From positions 62,001-126,000 of the forward strand of contig CAZNFW010000001.1 of NCBI GenBank assembly GCA_964572725.1: a DNA stretch of 64,000 nt, read 5' to 3'. Source of the stretch: Rosettibacter sp964572725 (lineage in GTDB: Bacteria > Bacteroidota > Ignavibacteria > Ignavibacteriales > Melioribacteraceae). Shown here piece by piece: positions 35,973 to 45,498 of the stretch. The first letter of the stretch is position 1, and each line of letters opens with the position of its first letter. The position numbers and the translations under genes are program-made. Under the pieces are notes generated by a model. It did no database searches and was not told where the DNA came from. It worked only from the letters and a program-made list of their open reading frames with translations.

Positions 35973-38900
35973 ATGTCAGATTTTATTCATTTACATAATC
36001 ATTCACATTACAGTCTGCAGGATGCAGCATGCACAGTTGAAGATTTAGTTTTAGCTGCTAAAAAAAATGACATGCATGCAGTAGCACTTACGGATCATGG
36101 AGTAATGTTTGGTGTTCTTCAATTTTATAAAAAAGCAAAAGCGGAAGGAATTAAACCCATTATTGGAATGGAAGCTTATGTAGATTTTGAAAAAAGCAGA
36201 TTTGAAAAAGTAACAGATTTAGAAAATGGAAAAAGAAAATCAAAGCATTACAATCACCTTCTACTGCTTGCAAAGAATGAAATTGGTTACAAAAATTTAA
36301 TGAAGATTTCTACAATTGGTCATACTGAAGGATTTTATTACAAACCAAGAATTGATTTAGAAGTTCTGACAAAATATAAAGAAGGATTAATTTGTACATC
36401 TGCCTGTCCAGCAGGACCAATCTCATCACAATTAATTAATGATAATTGGGAGAAAGCAAAAGAAATTGCCATTAAGCTGAAAGAATTATTCGATGATGAT
36501 TTTTATCTTGAAATTCAAGACCATGGAATGGATGTCGAAAAACCAATTTTAGCAGGGATGCCAAAACTTGCAAGAGAAATGAATATTAAACTTGTAGCAA
36601 CTAATGATATTCACTACATAGAAAAAGACCATTCTATTGCGCATAACATTTTACTACTTTTAGGTGATAAAACAGGTAACGCAGATTATAGAGATTTAAG
36701 ATATGGAACTGACCAGATTTATTTTAAAAGTGCTGATGAGATGAAAAAACTTTTCAAGAACTATAAAGGTGCTATTGAAAATACACTCGAGATTGAAGAA
36801 AAAATAAATTTAAAACTCGATTCAAAAGGTCATCATTTTCCTGTTTTCCCAATTGATAATGGTAAATCTCCTGAAGAATATCTAACACAATTAGTTTATG
36901 AAAGATTAGAAAAAAGATTCAAAAAAATTACAAGTGAAATTCAAGACCGCATTAAATATGAATTAAATGTAATTATTGAAATGGGTTATGCAGGATATTT
37001 CCTGATTGTACAGGATTTTATAAATGCATCAAAACAAAGAGGAATACCAGTTGGACCAGGAAGAGGAAGTGCAGCGGGAAGTTTAGTAGCTTATGTTTTA
37101 GGAATAACAAATGTCAATCCACTTGAATATGATTTATTGTTTGAAAGATTTTTAAATCCAGCAAGAAAATCAATGCCCGATATCGATGTTGATTTTGCTG
37201 ATGATAAAAGAGAAGAAGTTATTAATTATGTTAAAGGAAAATATGGTGAAAATTCAGTTGCACAAATTATAACATTTAACAGATTATCATCCCGACAGGT
37301 AATTCGTGATGTTGCAAGAGTTCTTAAAATTCCAATCCCACAGGTTGATAACATTACAAAATGGATCCCTTCGAAGTTTGGCAGAGTATATACCATTGAT
37401 CAGGCATTAGAGGAAGTTCCTGAGCTTCAGTGGATTAAAAAATCGGATGACCCGACAATCAAGGAGTTGATAAAATATGCAAGAATACTCGAAGGGATGA
37501 ATCGCAATGCTTCAAAACATGCAGCTGGAGTTGTTATTACACCTGGAGATGTAAGCGATTTTGTTCCTCTTGCAATCTATGGCGAGCAGGGAGAAACTGC
37601 TACTGTTACTCAATTCAATATGAAAGACCTTGAAGAATCTGGAATATTGAAAATGGATTTTCTTGGTCTTGATACTCTTTCAATTATTCGAGATACTATT
37701 GAACTTGTTAAAGAAACAAGAGAGGAAACAATTGATATTGAAAATATTCCTGTAGACGATGCAAAAACTTATGAACTTTTTGCAAAAGGTCAAACAACTG
37801 CTGTATTCCAGTTTGAATCTGCTCCAATGCGTGAGTATTTGAAAAAACTAAAACCTACCAGCATTAAAGATCTTGCTGCAATGAATGCGTTGTATCGGCC
37901 AGGACCAATGGATTTTATAGATGATTTTATTGCTCGTAAACATGGAAGAAAAGAAATAACTTACTTGCATCCAGTTCTTGAACCTATCTTAAAAGAAACA
38001 TATGGTATTATTGTTTATCAAGAACAAGTAATTCAGATTGCAAACAAAGTTGCAGGAATGTCCCTTGCCGAAGCTGATTTGCTAAGAAGAGCTATGGGCA
38101 AGAAAGACCTGAAAGCAATGCAGGAACAAAGAGAAAAATTTATTAAAGGAGCAGAACAAAATAATATTGATGCAAAAATTGCCGGTGAAATTTTTGATGC
38201 TATCGACAAATTTGCTAATTATGGTTTTAATAAAAGTCATGCTGTTGCTTACAGTATTCTTGCTTATCAAACTGCTTATCTAAAAGCCCACTATCTTGAA
38301 GAGTTTTTAGCTGCAAATCTTTCAAATAAATTTGATAACACTGACAAGGTTACAATCTTACTTGAAGAATGCAGAAAGCTCGGAGTTAAAGTCCATCCAC
38401 CCGATATTAATCATCCAACAGTAAAATTTCAGGTTAAGGATAAGAAAATAATTTTTGGCATGGCTGCAATTAAAAATGTTGGAGTTCAGGCAGTAGAAGA
38501 AATTCAAAGAGCTCGTAATGCTCTGGGAAGAGATTTTAAAAGCATTTATGATTTCTGTGCAAATGTTGATACGAGGATTGTCAATAAGCGAGCACTTGAA
38601 GGTCTGGTGCTTGCTGGTGCTCTTGATTCTTGTGGTGGAACAAGAGCTCAAAATTTTGCTGCTATTGAAGAAGCTCTTGAATTTGGAAGTAAAATTAAAG
38701 CAGCTAAAGAATCTCATGCAGTTAGCCTATTCGCTACTAACTCAGAAGAGTTTCATTATGAAGAACCTGAACTTCCCAATGTTAGACCGTGGGATTCTCG
38801 TGAAAGACTTGCTAAGGAAAGAGAAGTTCTTGGTTTCTATTTGAGTGATCATCCTTTAAGAAAATATGAAATTGAATATAATTCATTTGCAACTGTTCAT

Positions 38901-39425
38901 CTTGGGGATTCAGAAACATTTAACTTCAATGATACTGTTCGTGCTTGCGGTGTAGTAACTGATGTTACTCATAAAATGGATAAGAACGGAAACAAAATGG
39001 CTTTCTTTAAACTTGATGACTTTTCTGGTTCATGCGATTGCTTAATGTTTTCAAAAGCATTTAAGGATTTTGGAGAACTTATTTTCCCTGAATCTACAAT
39101 TATGGTAAAAGGAAAACTTGAGAGCAGCGGAGATACTGTTAAACTTCATGTCGAAGAAGCTTATCCTTTGAGTGATGTTAAAAATAAATTTACAAAACAA
39201 CTTGGAATTGTTTTGGATACTTCTTTCCATACCCCGGGATTAATTGATGATATACAAAAATTGATGATGCAATTTGAAGGAAGTTTTCCGGTTCTTTTAT
39301 GCGTAAAAGAACATGGTCTGTCAAGAGAATTTATAATTGACTATCGAGTAAGATTAGATGATGAGTTTATTGAAAAATTGAAAGAATTAATAGGCGAAGA
39401 AAATATCATTTATTTTATAAATTGA
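35973..39425 (+). CDS. dnaE: DNA polymerase III alpha subunit
   Basis: DnaE is the replicative polymerase. The 1150-residue protein has an N-terminal PHP domain (HLHNHSHYSLQDA, LTDHGVMFGV), then the C-family polymerase core. The core carries PGRGSAAGSLVAY, the catalytic aspartates in PDIDVDF (about 403 and 405) and in KMDFLGLDT (about 562). A helix-hairpin-helix region follows, then an OB fold at about 985-1060 (RACGVVTDV). Length is typical of DnaE1. The ATG follows GGAAAGGGG. A weak AT hairpin at the stop codon may end the transcript. Confidence 0.97.
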   Translation: MSDFIHLHNHSHYSLQDAACTVEDLVLAAKKNDMHAVALTDHGVMFGVLQFYKKAKAEGIKPIIGMEAYVDFEKSRFEKVTDLENGKRKSKHYNHLLLLAKNEIGYKNLMKISTIGHTEGFYYKPRIDLEVLTKYKEGLICTSACPAGPISSQLINDNWEKAKEIAIKLKELFDDDFYLEIQDHGMDVEKPILAGMPKLAREMNIKLVATNDIHYIEKDHSIAHNILLLLGDKTGNADYRDLRYGTDQIYFKSADEMKKLFKNYKGAIENTLEIEEKINLKLDSKGHHFPVFPIDNGKSPEEYLTQLVYERLEKRFKKITSEIQDRIKYELNVIIEMGYAGYFLIVQDFINASKQRGIPVGPGRGSAAGSLVAYVLGITNVNPLEYDLLFERFLNPARKSMPDIDVDFADDKREEVINYVKGKYGENSVAQIITFNRLSSRQVIRDVARVLKIPIPQVDNITKWIPSKFGRVYTIDQALEEVPELQWIKKSDDPTIKELIKYARILEGMNRNASKHAAGVVITPGDVSDFVPLAIYGEQGETATVTQFNMKDLEESGILKMDFLGLDTLSIIRDTIELVKETREETIDIENIPVDDAKTYELFAKGQTTAVFQFESAPMREYLKKLKPTSIKDLAAMNALYRPGPMDFIDDFIARKHGRKEITYLHPVLEPILKETYGIIVYQEQVIQIANKVAGMSLAEADLLRRAMGKKDLKAMQEQREKFIKGAEQNNIDAKIAGEIFDAIDKFANYGFNKSHAVAYSILAYQTAYLKAHYLEEFLAANLSNKFDNTDKVTILLEECRKLGVKVHPPDINHPTVKFQVKDKKIIFGMAAIKNVGVQAVEEIQRARNALGRDFKSIYDFCANVDTRIVNKRALEGLVLAGALDSCGGTRAQNFAAIEEALEFGSKIKAAKESHAVSLFATNSEEFHYEEPELPNVRPWDSRERLAKEREVLGFYLSDHPLRKYEIEYNSFATVHLGDSETFNFNDTVRACGVVTDVTHKMDKNGNKMAFFKLDDFSGSCDCLMFSKAFKDFGELIFPESTIMVKGKLESSGDTVKLHVEEAYPLSDVKNKFTKQLGIVLDTSFHTPGLIDDIQKLMMQFEGSFPVLLCVKEHGLSREFIIDYRVRLDDEFIEKLKELIGEENIIYFIN

Positions 39426-39444
39426 TTTTCAATTTTCTTTTTTC
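39419..39444 (+). terminator. Weak AT-only hairpin at the end of dnaE
   Basis: AAATTGA (39419-39425, including the TGA stop) pairs with TCAATTT (39429-39435) around a TTT loop, followed by TCTTTTTTC. The stem is short and has a single G-C pair, so termination here is only a possibility. Confidence 0.3.
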
Positions 39445-39764
39445 TAAAACGAATATCTTATTTGAATTAACAGTAAAAAGCATGAAAAATTGAACTGTGT
39501 TAGTTGATAAAAATAAATTTTATTTAATCAGGTATTAAAACTCACATTCAGTTTATTAAATGCTGTGAAAAAAATAATTATGAACAGTGAAAAATATTTT
39601 TTGAAATTATCATGTTAAACATACAAAATTGAATTTCTTTTAGACATATCAGATAATTTTCATTTATTTCAATAAACAAAATTAATTTAAGAACAACATA
39701 AGCGTTTGATTTGTTTTTTCTATTTTTTAAGTTTGCAAACACTCAAAAAAATAAGGAAGAATCA
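39426..39764. other. Gene-free stretch between dnaE and the enoyl reductase gene
   Basis: This AT-rich stretch of 339 bases has no ORF that looks coding on either strand. It contains the weak dnaE hairpin at its left end and a candidate promoter near 39629-39657. I see no tRNA, riboswitch fold or inverted repeat of note. An in-frame codon at 39711 could lengthen the following protein by 18 residues, but that segment matches nothing in the family. Confidence 0.6.
39629..39657 (+). promoter_or_regulatory. Candidate promoter for the enoyl reductase operon
   Basis: TTGAAT (39629-39634) and GATAAT (39652-39657) are separated by 17 bases and match the -35 and -10 consensus at four and five of six positions. 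They lie about 110 bases before the ATG at 39765. Such matches are common in AT-rich DNA, so this is tentative. Confidence 0.35.
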
Positions 39765-40598
39765 ATGGAAAAAAAATGGGCATTAATATTAGGTGCATCA
39801 AGCGGTTTTGGTGGAGCTTCTGCAATAGAGCTCTCAAAACATGGATATAATATATTTGGAGTTCATCTTGACCGTCAGGCAACTATGCCTCAAGTTCAAC
39901 AAATTATTAAAAAGATAGAAAAAAATGGTCAGCAGGCTGTGTATTTTAATATTAATGCAGCAGACCAGATTAAAATAAATGATACACTCGACGAAATAAA
40001 AGAAAGATTTGCTGCCTCAAAGGAACAATCCAAAGTTAATGTATTAATTCACTCACTTGCATTTGGAACACTTAAACCTTTTATATCAAAAAAACCAGAT
40101 GAATGTGTAACCCCAGCTCAAATGACTATGACACTAGAAGTAATGGCTCATTCATTAGTTTATTGGACTCAAGGGCTGGTATTTAGAGATTTATTAGCAC
40201 AAGGTGGAAGAATTTTTGCACTAACAAGTGCTGGTTCACATACTGTAATTCCAAACTATGGTGCAGTATCAGCTGCTAAAGCTGCGCTCGAAGCTCATAT
40301 TCGTCAATTAGCTGTAGAACTTGGTTCAATGAGAGTAACTTGTAATGCAATTATGGCTGGTGTTACAGATACTCCAGCAGGAAGAAAAATTCCAATGTTC
40401 GATAAAATGCTTAATGCCGCAAAATTTAAAAATCCTCAAGGAAGATTAACCACTCCGGAAGATATAGCTAAAGCTATAGTAGCTTTATGCGATGAAAAGT
40501 GTGATTGGATTTCAGGCAATGTTATTGGAGTAGACGGTGGAGAATATATTGTGAATTTTATTGGTGAAAAAGCTCATCTTGCATTCAAAGTGGATTGA
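39765..40598 (+). CDS. Enoyl-ACP reductase-like short-chain dehydrogenase (FabL/FabI type)
   Basis: This 277-residue SDR has the cofactor loop GASSGFGGAS. Its active site is YGAVSAAK (about residues 165-172), with tyrosine and lysine six residues apart. That spacing (Y-x6-K) marks FabI/FabL enoyl-ACP reductases, whereas ordinary SDRs have Y-x3-K. The C-terminal VIGVDGGEYI is typical of the fold. The probable role is the last reduction step of fatty acid elongation. The ATG at 39765 follows AAGGAAG at a good distance. An acyl-CoA dehydrogenase gene follows after 27 bases. Confidence 0.8.
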   Translation: MEKKWALILGASSGFGGASAIELSKHGYNIFGVHLDRQATMPQVQQIIKKIEKNGQQAVYFNINAADQIKINDTLDEIKERFAASKEQSKVNVLIHSLAFGTLKPFISKKPDECVTPAQMTMTLEVMAHSLVYWTQGLVFRDLLAQGGRIFALTSAGSHTVIPNYGAVSAAKAALEAHIRQLAVELGSMRVTCNAIMAGVTDTPAGRKIPMFDKMLNAAKFKNPQGRLTTPEDIAKAIVALCDEKCDWISGNVIGVDGGEYIVNFIGEKAHLAFKVD

Positions 40599-40625
40599 CA
40601 ATCCAAACAAATCAGGTATAAATAA

Positions 40626-41771
40626 ATGAACGAATTTGCCTTCACAGAAGAACAAAAAATGCTTCGCGAAACAGTACGCGATTTCGTGAATAATGAAATT
40701 AAACCTATTGCATCAAAAATCGATGAGGAAGAAAAAATTCCAGATGAGCTGATTAAAAAATTGGCAGAACTTGGATTCCTTGGTGTATCATTTCCTGAAG
40801 AATACGGAGGCGGCGGATTTGGTGAAATTGGTTACTGTATTATGCAGGAAGAAATTGCAAGAGGCTGTATGTCGACAGCAACTTTCATCGGTGCTCATGA
40901 ATCAATTGGAGCTAATGCAATTTATATCGGAGGTAATGAAGAACAAAAGAAAAAATTTCTTACACCTCTGGCAAAAGGAGAAAAAATAGGTGCTTTTTGT
41001 TTAACAGAAGCTCAAGCTGGTTCAGATTCATTTAATGTGAAAACACGAGCTGAACTCGATGGTGATGAATGGGTTCTTAATGGTGAAAAACTTTGGATTA
41101 CAAATGGTGGTATTGCTGATATTGTTACTGTCTTTGCAAGAACTTCAAAAGGAATTACTGCTTTTATTGTTGAAACTGATACTCCAGGGTTTCATGCTGG
41201 ACCACCAGAAAAAAAAATGGGAATTAAAGGTAGCACTACTAATCCAATTACTTTTGAAAATGTAAGAATACCAAAAGAAAATCTTCTTGGTAAAGAAGGA
41301 CGAGGATTCTTACTTGCTATGAAAACACTTGACGCAGGAAGATTAGGTTTAGGTGCTGCTTGTCTTGGTGCTGCTAAAGAACTTTTAGAACTTTCAACTC
41401 GTTATGCAAAACAAAGAAAACAATTTGACCAGACAATTTCTAATTTTCAAGCAGTACAGTTTATGCTTGCAGAAATGGCTATGATGATTTATAATATGGA
41501 ATCTATTGTTTATAGAACTGCTGTTGATTACGATTTAGGAAAAGATATTTCTTATCAATCTGCTATTGTGAAATTATATTGTTCAGAATCGCTTGATAAA
41601 ATAGCAGATTATGCTGTGCAGATTCATGGAGGCATGGGCTATTCACGTGAGTTGCCTATAGAAAGATTTTATAGAGATTCTCGCATAAATAGAATTTTTG
41701 AAGGCACAAATGAAATTCAAAAAGGTATTATTGCAAGAGAAGTAATAAAGAAAAGTGGAGTTTTATTCTAA
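40626..41771 (+). CDS. Acyl-CoA dehydrogenase
   Basis: This FAD enzyme introduces the alpha-beta double bond in acyl-CoA thioesters. The 381-residue protein has the three-domain family plan. The middle domain contains FCLTEAQAGSDS and NGEKLWITNGG. The C-terminal helical domain has the QAVQFMLAEMA segment, QIHGGMGYSRE, and the catalytic glutamate in EGTNEIQ (about residue 359), as in short-chain and butyryl-CoA dehydrogenases. It sits beside a reductase that works on the same bond in the opposite direction. Chain-length specificity cannot be read here. Confidence 0.94.
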   Translation: MNEFAFTEEQKMLRETVRDFVNNEIKPIASKIDEEEKIPDELIKKLAELGFLGVSFPEEYGGGGFGEIGYCIMQEEIARGCMSTATFIGAHESIGANAIYIGGNEEQKKKFLTPLAKGEKIGAFCLTEAQAGSDSFNVKTRAELDGDEWVLNGEKLWITNGGIADIVTVFARTSKGITAFIVETDTPGFHAGPPEKKMGIKGSTTNPITFENVRIPKENLLGKEGRGFLLAMKTLDAGRLGLGAACLGAAKELLELSTRYAKQRKQFDQTISNFQAVQFMLAEMAMMIYNMESIVYRTAVDYDLGKDISYQSAIVKLYCSESLDKIADYAVQIHGGMGYSRELPIERFYRDSRINRIFEGTNEIQKGIIAREVIKKSGVLF

Positions 41772-41798
41772 TAACTTAGAAAGGAGAAAAATTATATT

Positions 41799-42119
41799 AT
41801 GAAACCATTTATTTTTACAGACAGCAATTTCGACCAAGAAGCACTTCAATCAAATATACCTGTTATTATTGATTTCTGGGCTGCATGGTGTGGGCCCTGC
41901 AGAATGATTGCACCAATAATTGAAGAATTATCAGAAGAATACGAGGGGAAAATTAAAGTTGGAAAACTTGATGTAGATGAAAATCAAAATACTGCTATTC
42001 GTTATGGTGTGAGAAGCATTCCTACTGTATTATTTATAAAAGATGGGAAAGTAATTGATCAAATTATTGGAGCTGTTCCTAAAAATGTATTTGTAGAAAA
42101 GATTAAGAATATTCTCTAA
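41799..42119 (+). CDS. trxA: Thioredoxin
   Basis: This 106-residue single-domain thioredoxin is a cytoplasmic dithiol reductase. It has the active site WCGPC at residues 30-34 within DFWAAWCGPCRMIAP, the KLDVDEN segment, and the cis-proline in SIPTVLF. There is no signal peptide. AGAAAGGAG precedes the ATG. It follows the acyl-CoA dehydrogenase by 27 bases. An AT-only hairpin follows 26 bases downstream and could end the transcript. Confidence 0.95.
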   Translation: MKPFIFTDSNFDQEALQSNIPVIIDFWAAWCGPCRMIAPIIEELSEEYEGKIKVGKLDVDENQNTAIRYGVRSIPTVLFIKDGKVIDQIIGAVPKNVFVEKIKNIL

Positions 42120-42145
42120 CAACTTAAAACATGTTAAATAATAGA

Positions 42146-42169
42146 AAAAAAATAAATTTTTATTTTTTT
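42146..42169 (+). terminator. AT-only hairpin after trxA
   Basis: AAAAAAATAAA (42146-42156) pairs perfectly with TTTATTTTTTT (42159-42169) around a two-base loop. An 11-bp stem of A-T pairs ending in a T run can act as a bidirectional terminator but is weak. It lies just upstream of a candidate promoter, which fits a boundary between two transcription units. Confidence 0.4.
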
Positions 42170-42173
42170 ATAC

Positions 42174-42202
42174 TTGACAAAGCCAGTTAGTGGTATTATT
42201 TT
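42174..42202 (+). promoter_or_regulatory. Candidate promoter for the TonB/T9SS-cargo operon
   Basis: TTGACA (42174-42179) is a perfect -35 hexamer. Seventeen bases later comes TATTTT (42197-42202), four of six to TATAAT. A TATTAT closer by is only 14 bases away and was judged too near. Transcription from here would produce a leader of about 260 bases before the receptor gene. Confidence 0.45.
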
Positions 42203-42394
42203 TTTATTGAAAAACAGAAGATTTAGAATTTTATTAGAACACGAAAATTCAAAAAGTATCCAAAGATAGAGTGGCAATTAAATGGGCAGTAATTTTTTGA
42301 GAAGAGAATTTATAAATAAAAGTTTAGAGTTGTTTCAAAAAAAATAATTCTAAAATAACTAATTAAATTATCTCACAAAGATAGGAGGTAATTA

Positions 42395-42457
42395 TTGTTT
42401 TTTATTTACAATTTTAATCCTTTCAATAACCCTTTCTTAATTAAAATAACAAGTTAA
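42395..42457 (+). CDS. Candidate 20-residue leader peptide upstream of the TonB receptor gene
   Basis: AGGAGG at 42383-42388 stands six bases before a TTG at 42395, from which 20 codons run to TAA at 42455-42457. The predicted peptide is hydrophobic and Asn/Phe-rich (MFFIYNFNPFNNPFLIKITS). Its stop codon overlaps the AAGGAG ribosome site of the TonB receptor gene, the arrangement expected for a translated leader that controls ribosome access. The strong ribosome site has no other gene to serve. I recognise no family, and chance remains possible. Confidence 0.3.
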   Translation: MFFIYNFNPFNNPFLIKITS

Positions 42458-42467
42458 GGAGTAAAGT

Positions 42468-45467
42468 ATGCATCGAAGAATTTTTTACTTTTTGCTATTG
42501 CTTGCTCTTTTTCCTGCATTAATTTCAGCAGGAACAAAGGGTAGAATTAAAGGGAAAGTAGTCGATTTGCAAACCGGTGAACCACTGATTGGTGCTAACA
42601 TTATTGTACTTGGCACTACAACCGGTGCGGCATCGGATGCAAATGGAGAATACGTCCTTCAAAACCTTGACCCAGGTGTTTATACAGTTCGTGCTTCTTA
42701 CCTGGGATATCAAGCTGTTACTATTTCTAATGTGAGAGTTAATGCTGACTTAACAACCTCACTTGATTTCCAGCTTCCAAGTGAAGAAATTCAGGTAGGT
42801 ACAGTCGAAATCGTAGCACAAAAACCTCTCATTCAAAAAGACAATACCAATGCAGTCCGAATTACAACAAGTGAAGATATACAGGCATTACCTGTTCGTG
42901 GTGTTAATAATATCGTTAGCTTGACTGCAGGTGTTGTTTTACAAAATGGAAACATCTTTATTCGTGGTGGCAGATTTGACGAAGTAGGTTACTATCTCGA
43001 AGGTGTTCCTATTAAAAACCCAATTACAGGAAATAGAGGTGTAACAATTTCTCAAGATGCTCTCGAGGAAATTCAAGTTCAAGCTGGCGGTTACACTGCA
43101 GAATTTGGCGGTGCTAATGCTGGTATTATCCGTCAATCATTTAAATCTGGTGGAACACAACTTAAAGCAAGTTATGAGTATATTACAGATAATATTACAT
43201 TCAAGAGCAAAGATAATGCTTTTGATGGAAAGAAACGTCTCGGTGCATACTGGTGGGGTTATAATGAACAAAGTGCTGTATTAAGCGGTCCTTTGTTCGA
43301 TAACAGAGTTAAGTTCTTTACAAATGTAAATTATGTTTACCAAAGAGATCCTAGCCCACAACCCAATCCAGGTGTAAATTTAGGAATACTTACCGATAAT
43401 ATTACACATGATACAATAAATTTTGTTTATCCTGCAGGTCCACAAAAAGGTGTTCAAGAACACTATATTACATATACGGGAACACTTAATTTTGATTTGA
43501 AACCAGTGCTTGTAAGACTTTCTGGAACTTATACAACATACAATGGTGAAGTAGTCTCAGGTGCTCCTGTTGTCAATATTTTACAAACACGAAGAGGAAT
43601 TAATGAGCAAACAAATGGTGCTCTCAATCTTAAAGTTACTCATGTTCTGAGCGGTTCAATGTTTTATGAGCTATCTGCTGGATATTTCTTTGCTAATAGT
43701 GAAACTTATACTCCAGGACTTGGTTCTAACTATTGGGCATATGGAGATAGCGTAGCCAATGCAGAAGTTGGCTGGACAATCCCAAGAACAGCAACTGATA
43801 TTGCAAATGGAGTTTATGGTAGATATGTAAGTCCAACTCAAGCAAGTATAATGGGATTTACATTTAATAGAGATGGTTCAATTCCAACTGGTTATGGTAA
43901 AAATGATAGAAAAGGATTAACTCTTAGTGGTTCTCTTTCTTTCTTGCTTGGAAAGAATCACTCATTTAAGATAGGCGGTGAATATCAACAATATATTTTA
44001 AGAAACTGGGGGTTACGTTCTCAAGTAAGCTTGGCTGCTTCTTTGAATAATTGGCTGGAAGCACACCCGAATGCAACAGAAGCTGAAATTAATCAAGCAA
44101 AACGACAACTTATATTAACAAGAGGTGTTAATAATTACGGCTATGATATTTTTGGAAATGAAACAGATGAAGGATTCTTTGATGCACCTCATAAACCAGT
44201 TTTTGCTGCAGCTTATATTCAGGATAAAATTGAATATGAAGACCTTGTTATTAATGCAGGTTTGAGATTTGATTATATTGATATTGATAATCTGACATTT
44301 GTAGACCCAACAAAACCTGACCTTGCAATTAATCCTCAATCTGGTGAATTATATGAAGCAGGCTGGAAAAAAGTGCCAACATTTAGCGCTGTAAGTCCTC
44401 GTTTAGGATTTTCATTCCCTGTTACAGACAAAACAGTATTCCATGCCCAGTTTGGTAAATTCGTACAACAACCAGCACTTAATACAGCATATTTAGGTTA
44501 TTATGAATTAGCATGGGAAATTAAAGGTGGTTATTTTATTTCAAGACCTGCTGGTTCAGATATTAGACCTACAAGAACAACGCAATATGAATTAGGATTT
44601 ACACAACAGCTGACTGATTTTATGTCTATCGATATAACTGGTTATTATAAAGACATAAAAGATCAAGTTCAGTTTGTAAATCAACCAGTCGTTAGAACAT
44701 CAGCATTCCAGAATTATAACATATTAGCAAATGGAGACTATGCAACTACTAAAGGTGTTGAAATAACACTTAATATGAGAAGGTATCAAAGATTAGCTGC
44801 TAATGCTTCATTATCATTCCAGGATGCAAGAGGAACTGGTTCGAATCCGTATTCTAACAGCGGTGTTGTTGGTGCTCCTCTTGATGGTGTGACTATATTC
44901 GTGCCAAAATATATAAGTCCACTTCAGTTCAATCAGGCACTAAGAGGAAATATTAATATTGATTATAGATTTGGTCCAAACGATGGTCCATCAATATTAC
45001 ATGATTTTGGTGTTTCAATGCTTGCTATGTTTAACAGCGGGCATCCATATACTAGAGGTTTTGGTGCATTGAATGCTGAAACAGATGCAAGATTTAGACA
45101 ACCGCTCGAAGCATTAAATGCTTCTACTACTCCTGCAGAATTTCAGGTTGATTTACGTATCGATAAAACATTCAGACTTTTTGATAGATTATCAATGAAT
45201 GTTTATGTATATGTAATCAACTTGTTTGACAGAAAGAATGTTCGAAATGTATTCCTGAGAACCGGGTCACCTGACGATGATGGCGTAATTTATAATCCTG
45301 AATTATCACAGCAATTAATTTCAACTTATGGCGACCAGTATATTAATCTTTACAAAGCAATTAATATTGATTATCAGCAAGGATACGGTGGTGTTCCTGG
45401 TGCTGCTACTAATTTGTTATATGGACCACCTCGTCAGATTCGACTTGGTATTAGATTGGAATACTAA
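42468..45467 (+). CDS. TonB-dependent outer-membrane receptor with N-terminal carboxypeptidase-like domain
   Basis: This 999-residue protein has a signal peptide ending near ALISAG. A carboxypeptidase regulatory-like domain follows at about 25-105 (GKVVDLQTGEPLIGANI), then a plug at about 125-230 (LPVRGVNNIVSLTAGVV, IFIRGGRFDEVGYYLEGV), and then a long beta-barrel ending in an aromatic residue (GIRLEY). Such receptors import ligands across the outer membrane using TonB energy. The domain order resembles SusC-like transporters, but no SusD-like partner is next to it. It is followed by a T9SS-type protein and a PorV/PorQ-like protein. The ligand is unknown. Confidence 0.92.
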   Translation: MHRRIFYFLLLLALFPALISAGTKGRIKGKVVDLQTGEPLIGANIIVLGTTTGAASDANGEYVLQNLDPGVYTVRASYLGYQAVTISNVRVNADLTTSLDFQLPSEEIQVGTVEIVAQKPLIQKDNTNAVRITTSEDIQALPVRGVNNIVSLTAGVVLQNGNIFIRGGRFDEVGYYLEGVPIKNPITGNRGVTISQDALEEIQVQAGGYTAEFGGANAGIIRQSFKSGGTQLKASYEYITDNITFKSKDNAFDGKKRLGAYWWGYNEQSAVLSGPLFDNRVKFFTNVNYVYQRDPSPQPNPGVNLGILTDNITHDTINFVYPAGPQKGVQEHYITYTGTLNFDLKPVLVRLSGTYTTYNGEVVSGAPVVNILQTRRGINEQTNGALNLKVTHVLSGSMFYELSAGYFFANSETYTPGLGSNYWAYGDSVANAEVGWTIPRTATDIANGVYGRYVSPTQASIMGFTFNRDGSIPTGYGKNDRKGLTLSGSLSFLLGKNHSFKIGGEYQQYILRNWGLRSQVSLAASLNNWLEAHPNATEAEINQAKRQLILTRGVNNYGYDIFGNETDEGFFDAPHKPVFAAAYIQDKIEYEDLVINAGLRFDYIDIDNLTFVDPTKPDLAINPQSGELYEAGWKKVPTFSAVSPRLGFSFPVTDKTVFHAQFGKFVQQPALNTAYLGYYELAWEIKGGYFISRPAGSDIRPTRTTQYELGFTQQLTDFMSIDITGYYKDIKDQVQFVNQPVVRTSAFQNYNILANGDYATTKGVEITLNMRRYQRLAANASLSFQDARGTGSNPYSNSGVVGAPLDGVTIFVPKYISPLQFNQALRGNINIDYRFGPNDGPSILHDFGVSMLAMFNSGHPYTRGFGALNAETDARFRQPLEALNASTTPAEFQVDLRIDKTFRLFDRLSMNVYVYVINLFDRKNVRNVFLRTGSPDDDGVIYNPELSQQLISTYGDQYINLYKAINIDYQQGYGGVPGAATNLLYGPPRQIRLGIRLEY

Positions 45468-45498
45468 TAAAGTTTTGAAAAAATAACAGGAGTAAAAA

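Larger units (their letters stand above)
42120..42467. other. Gene-poor stretch between trxA and the TonB receptor gene
   Basis: These 348 bases hold an AT-only hairpin (42146-42169), a good -35 match with a plausible -10 box (42174-42202), and a long leader of about 260 bases before the TonB receptor gene. A small hairpin pairs 42226-42232 with 42244-42250. Two short open frames lie in the leader: 42282-42347 (21 residues, weak ribosome site) and 42395-42457 (20 residues, strong ribosome site), the latter listed separately. No larger gene is visible on either strand. Confidence 0.65.

Noticed and set aside
38082..38717. Minus-strand open frames opposite dnaE
   Set aside because: They are antisense to conserved polymerase sequence and carry no domain signal.
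42174..42199. TTGACA with the nearer TATTAT as promoter boxes
   Set aside because: The spacer would be only 14 bases; the 17-base spacing to TATTTT was preferred.
42282..42347. 21-residue frame in the TonB-operon leader as a firm gene
   Set aside because: Its ribosome site is poor and I see no conserved feature; it is mentioned only as part of the leader finding.
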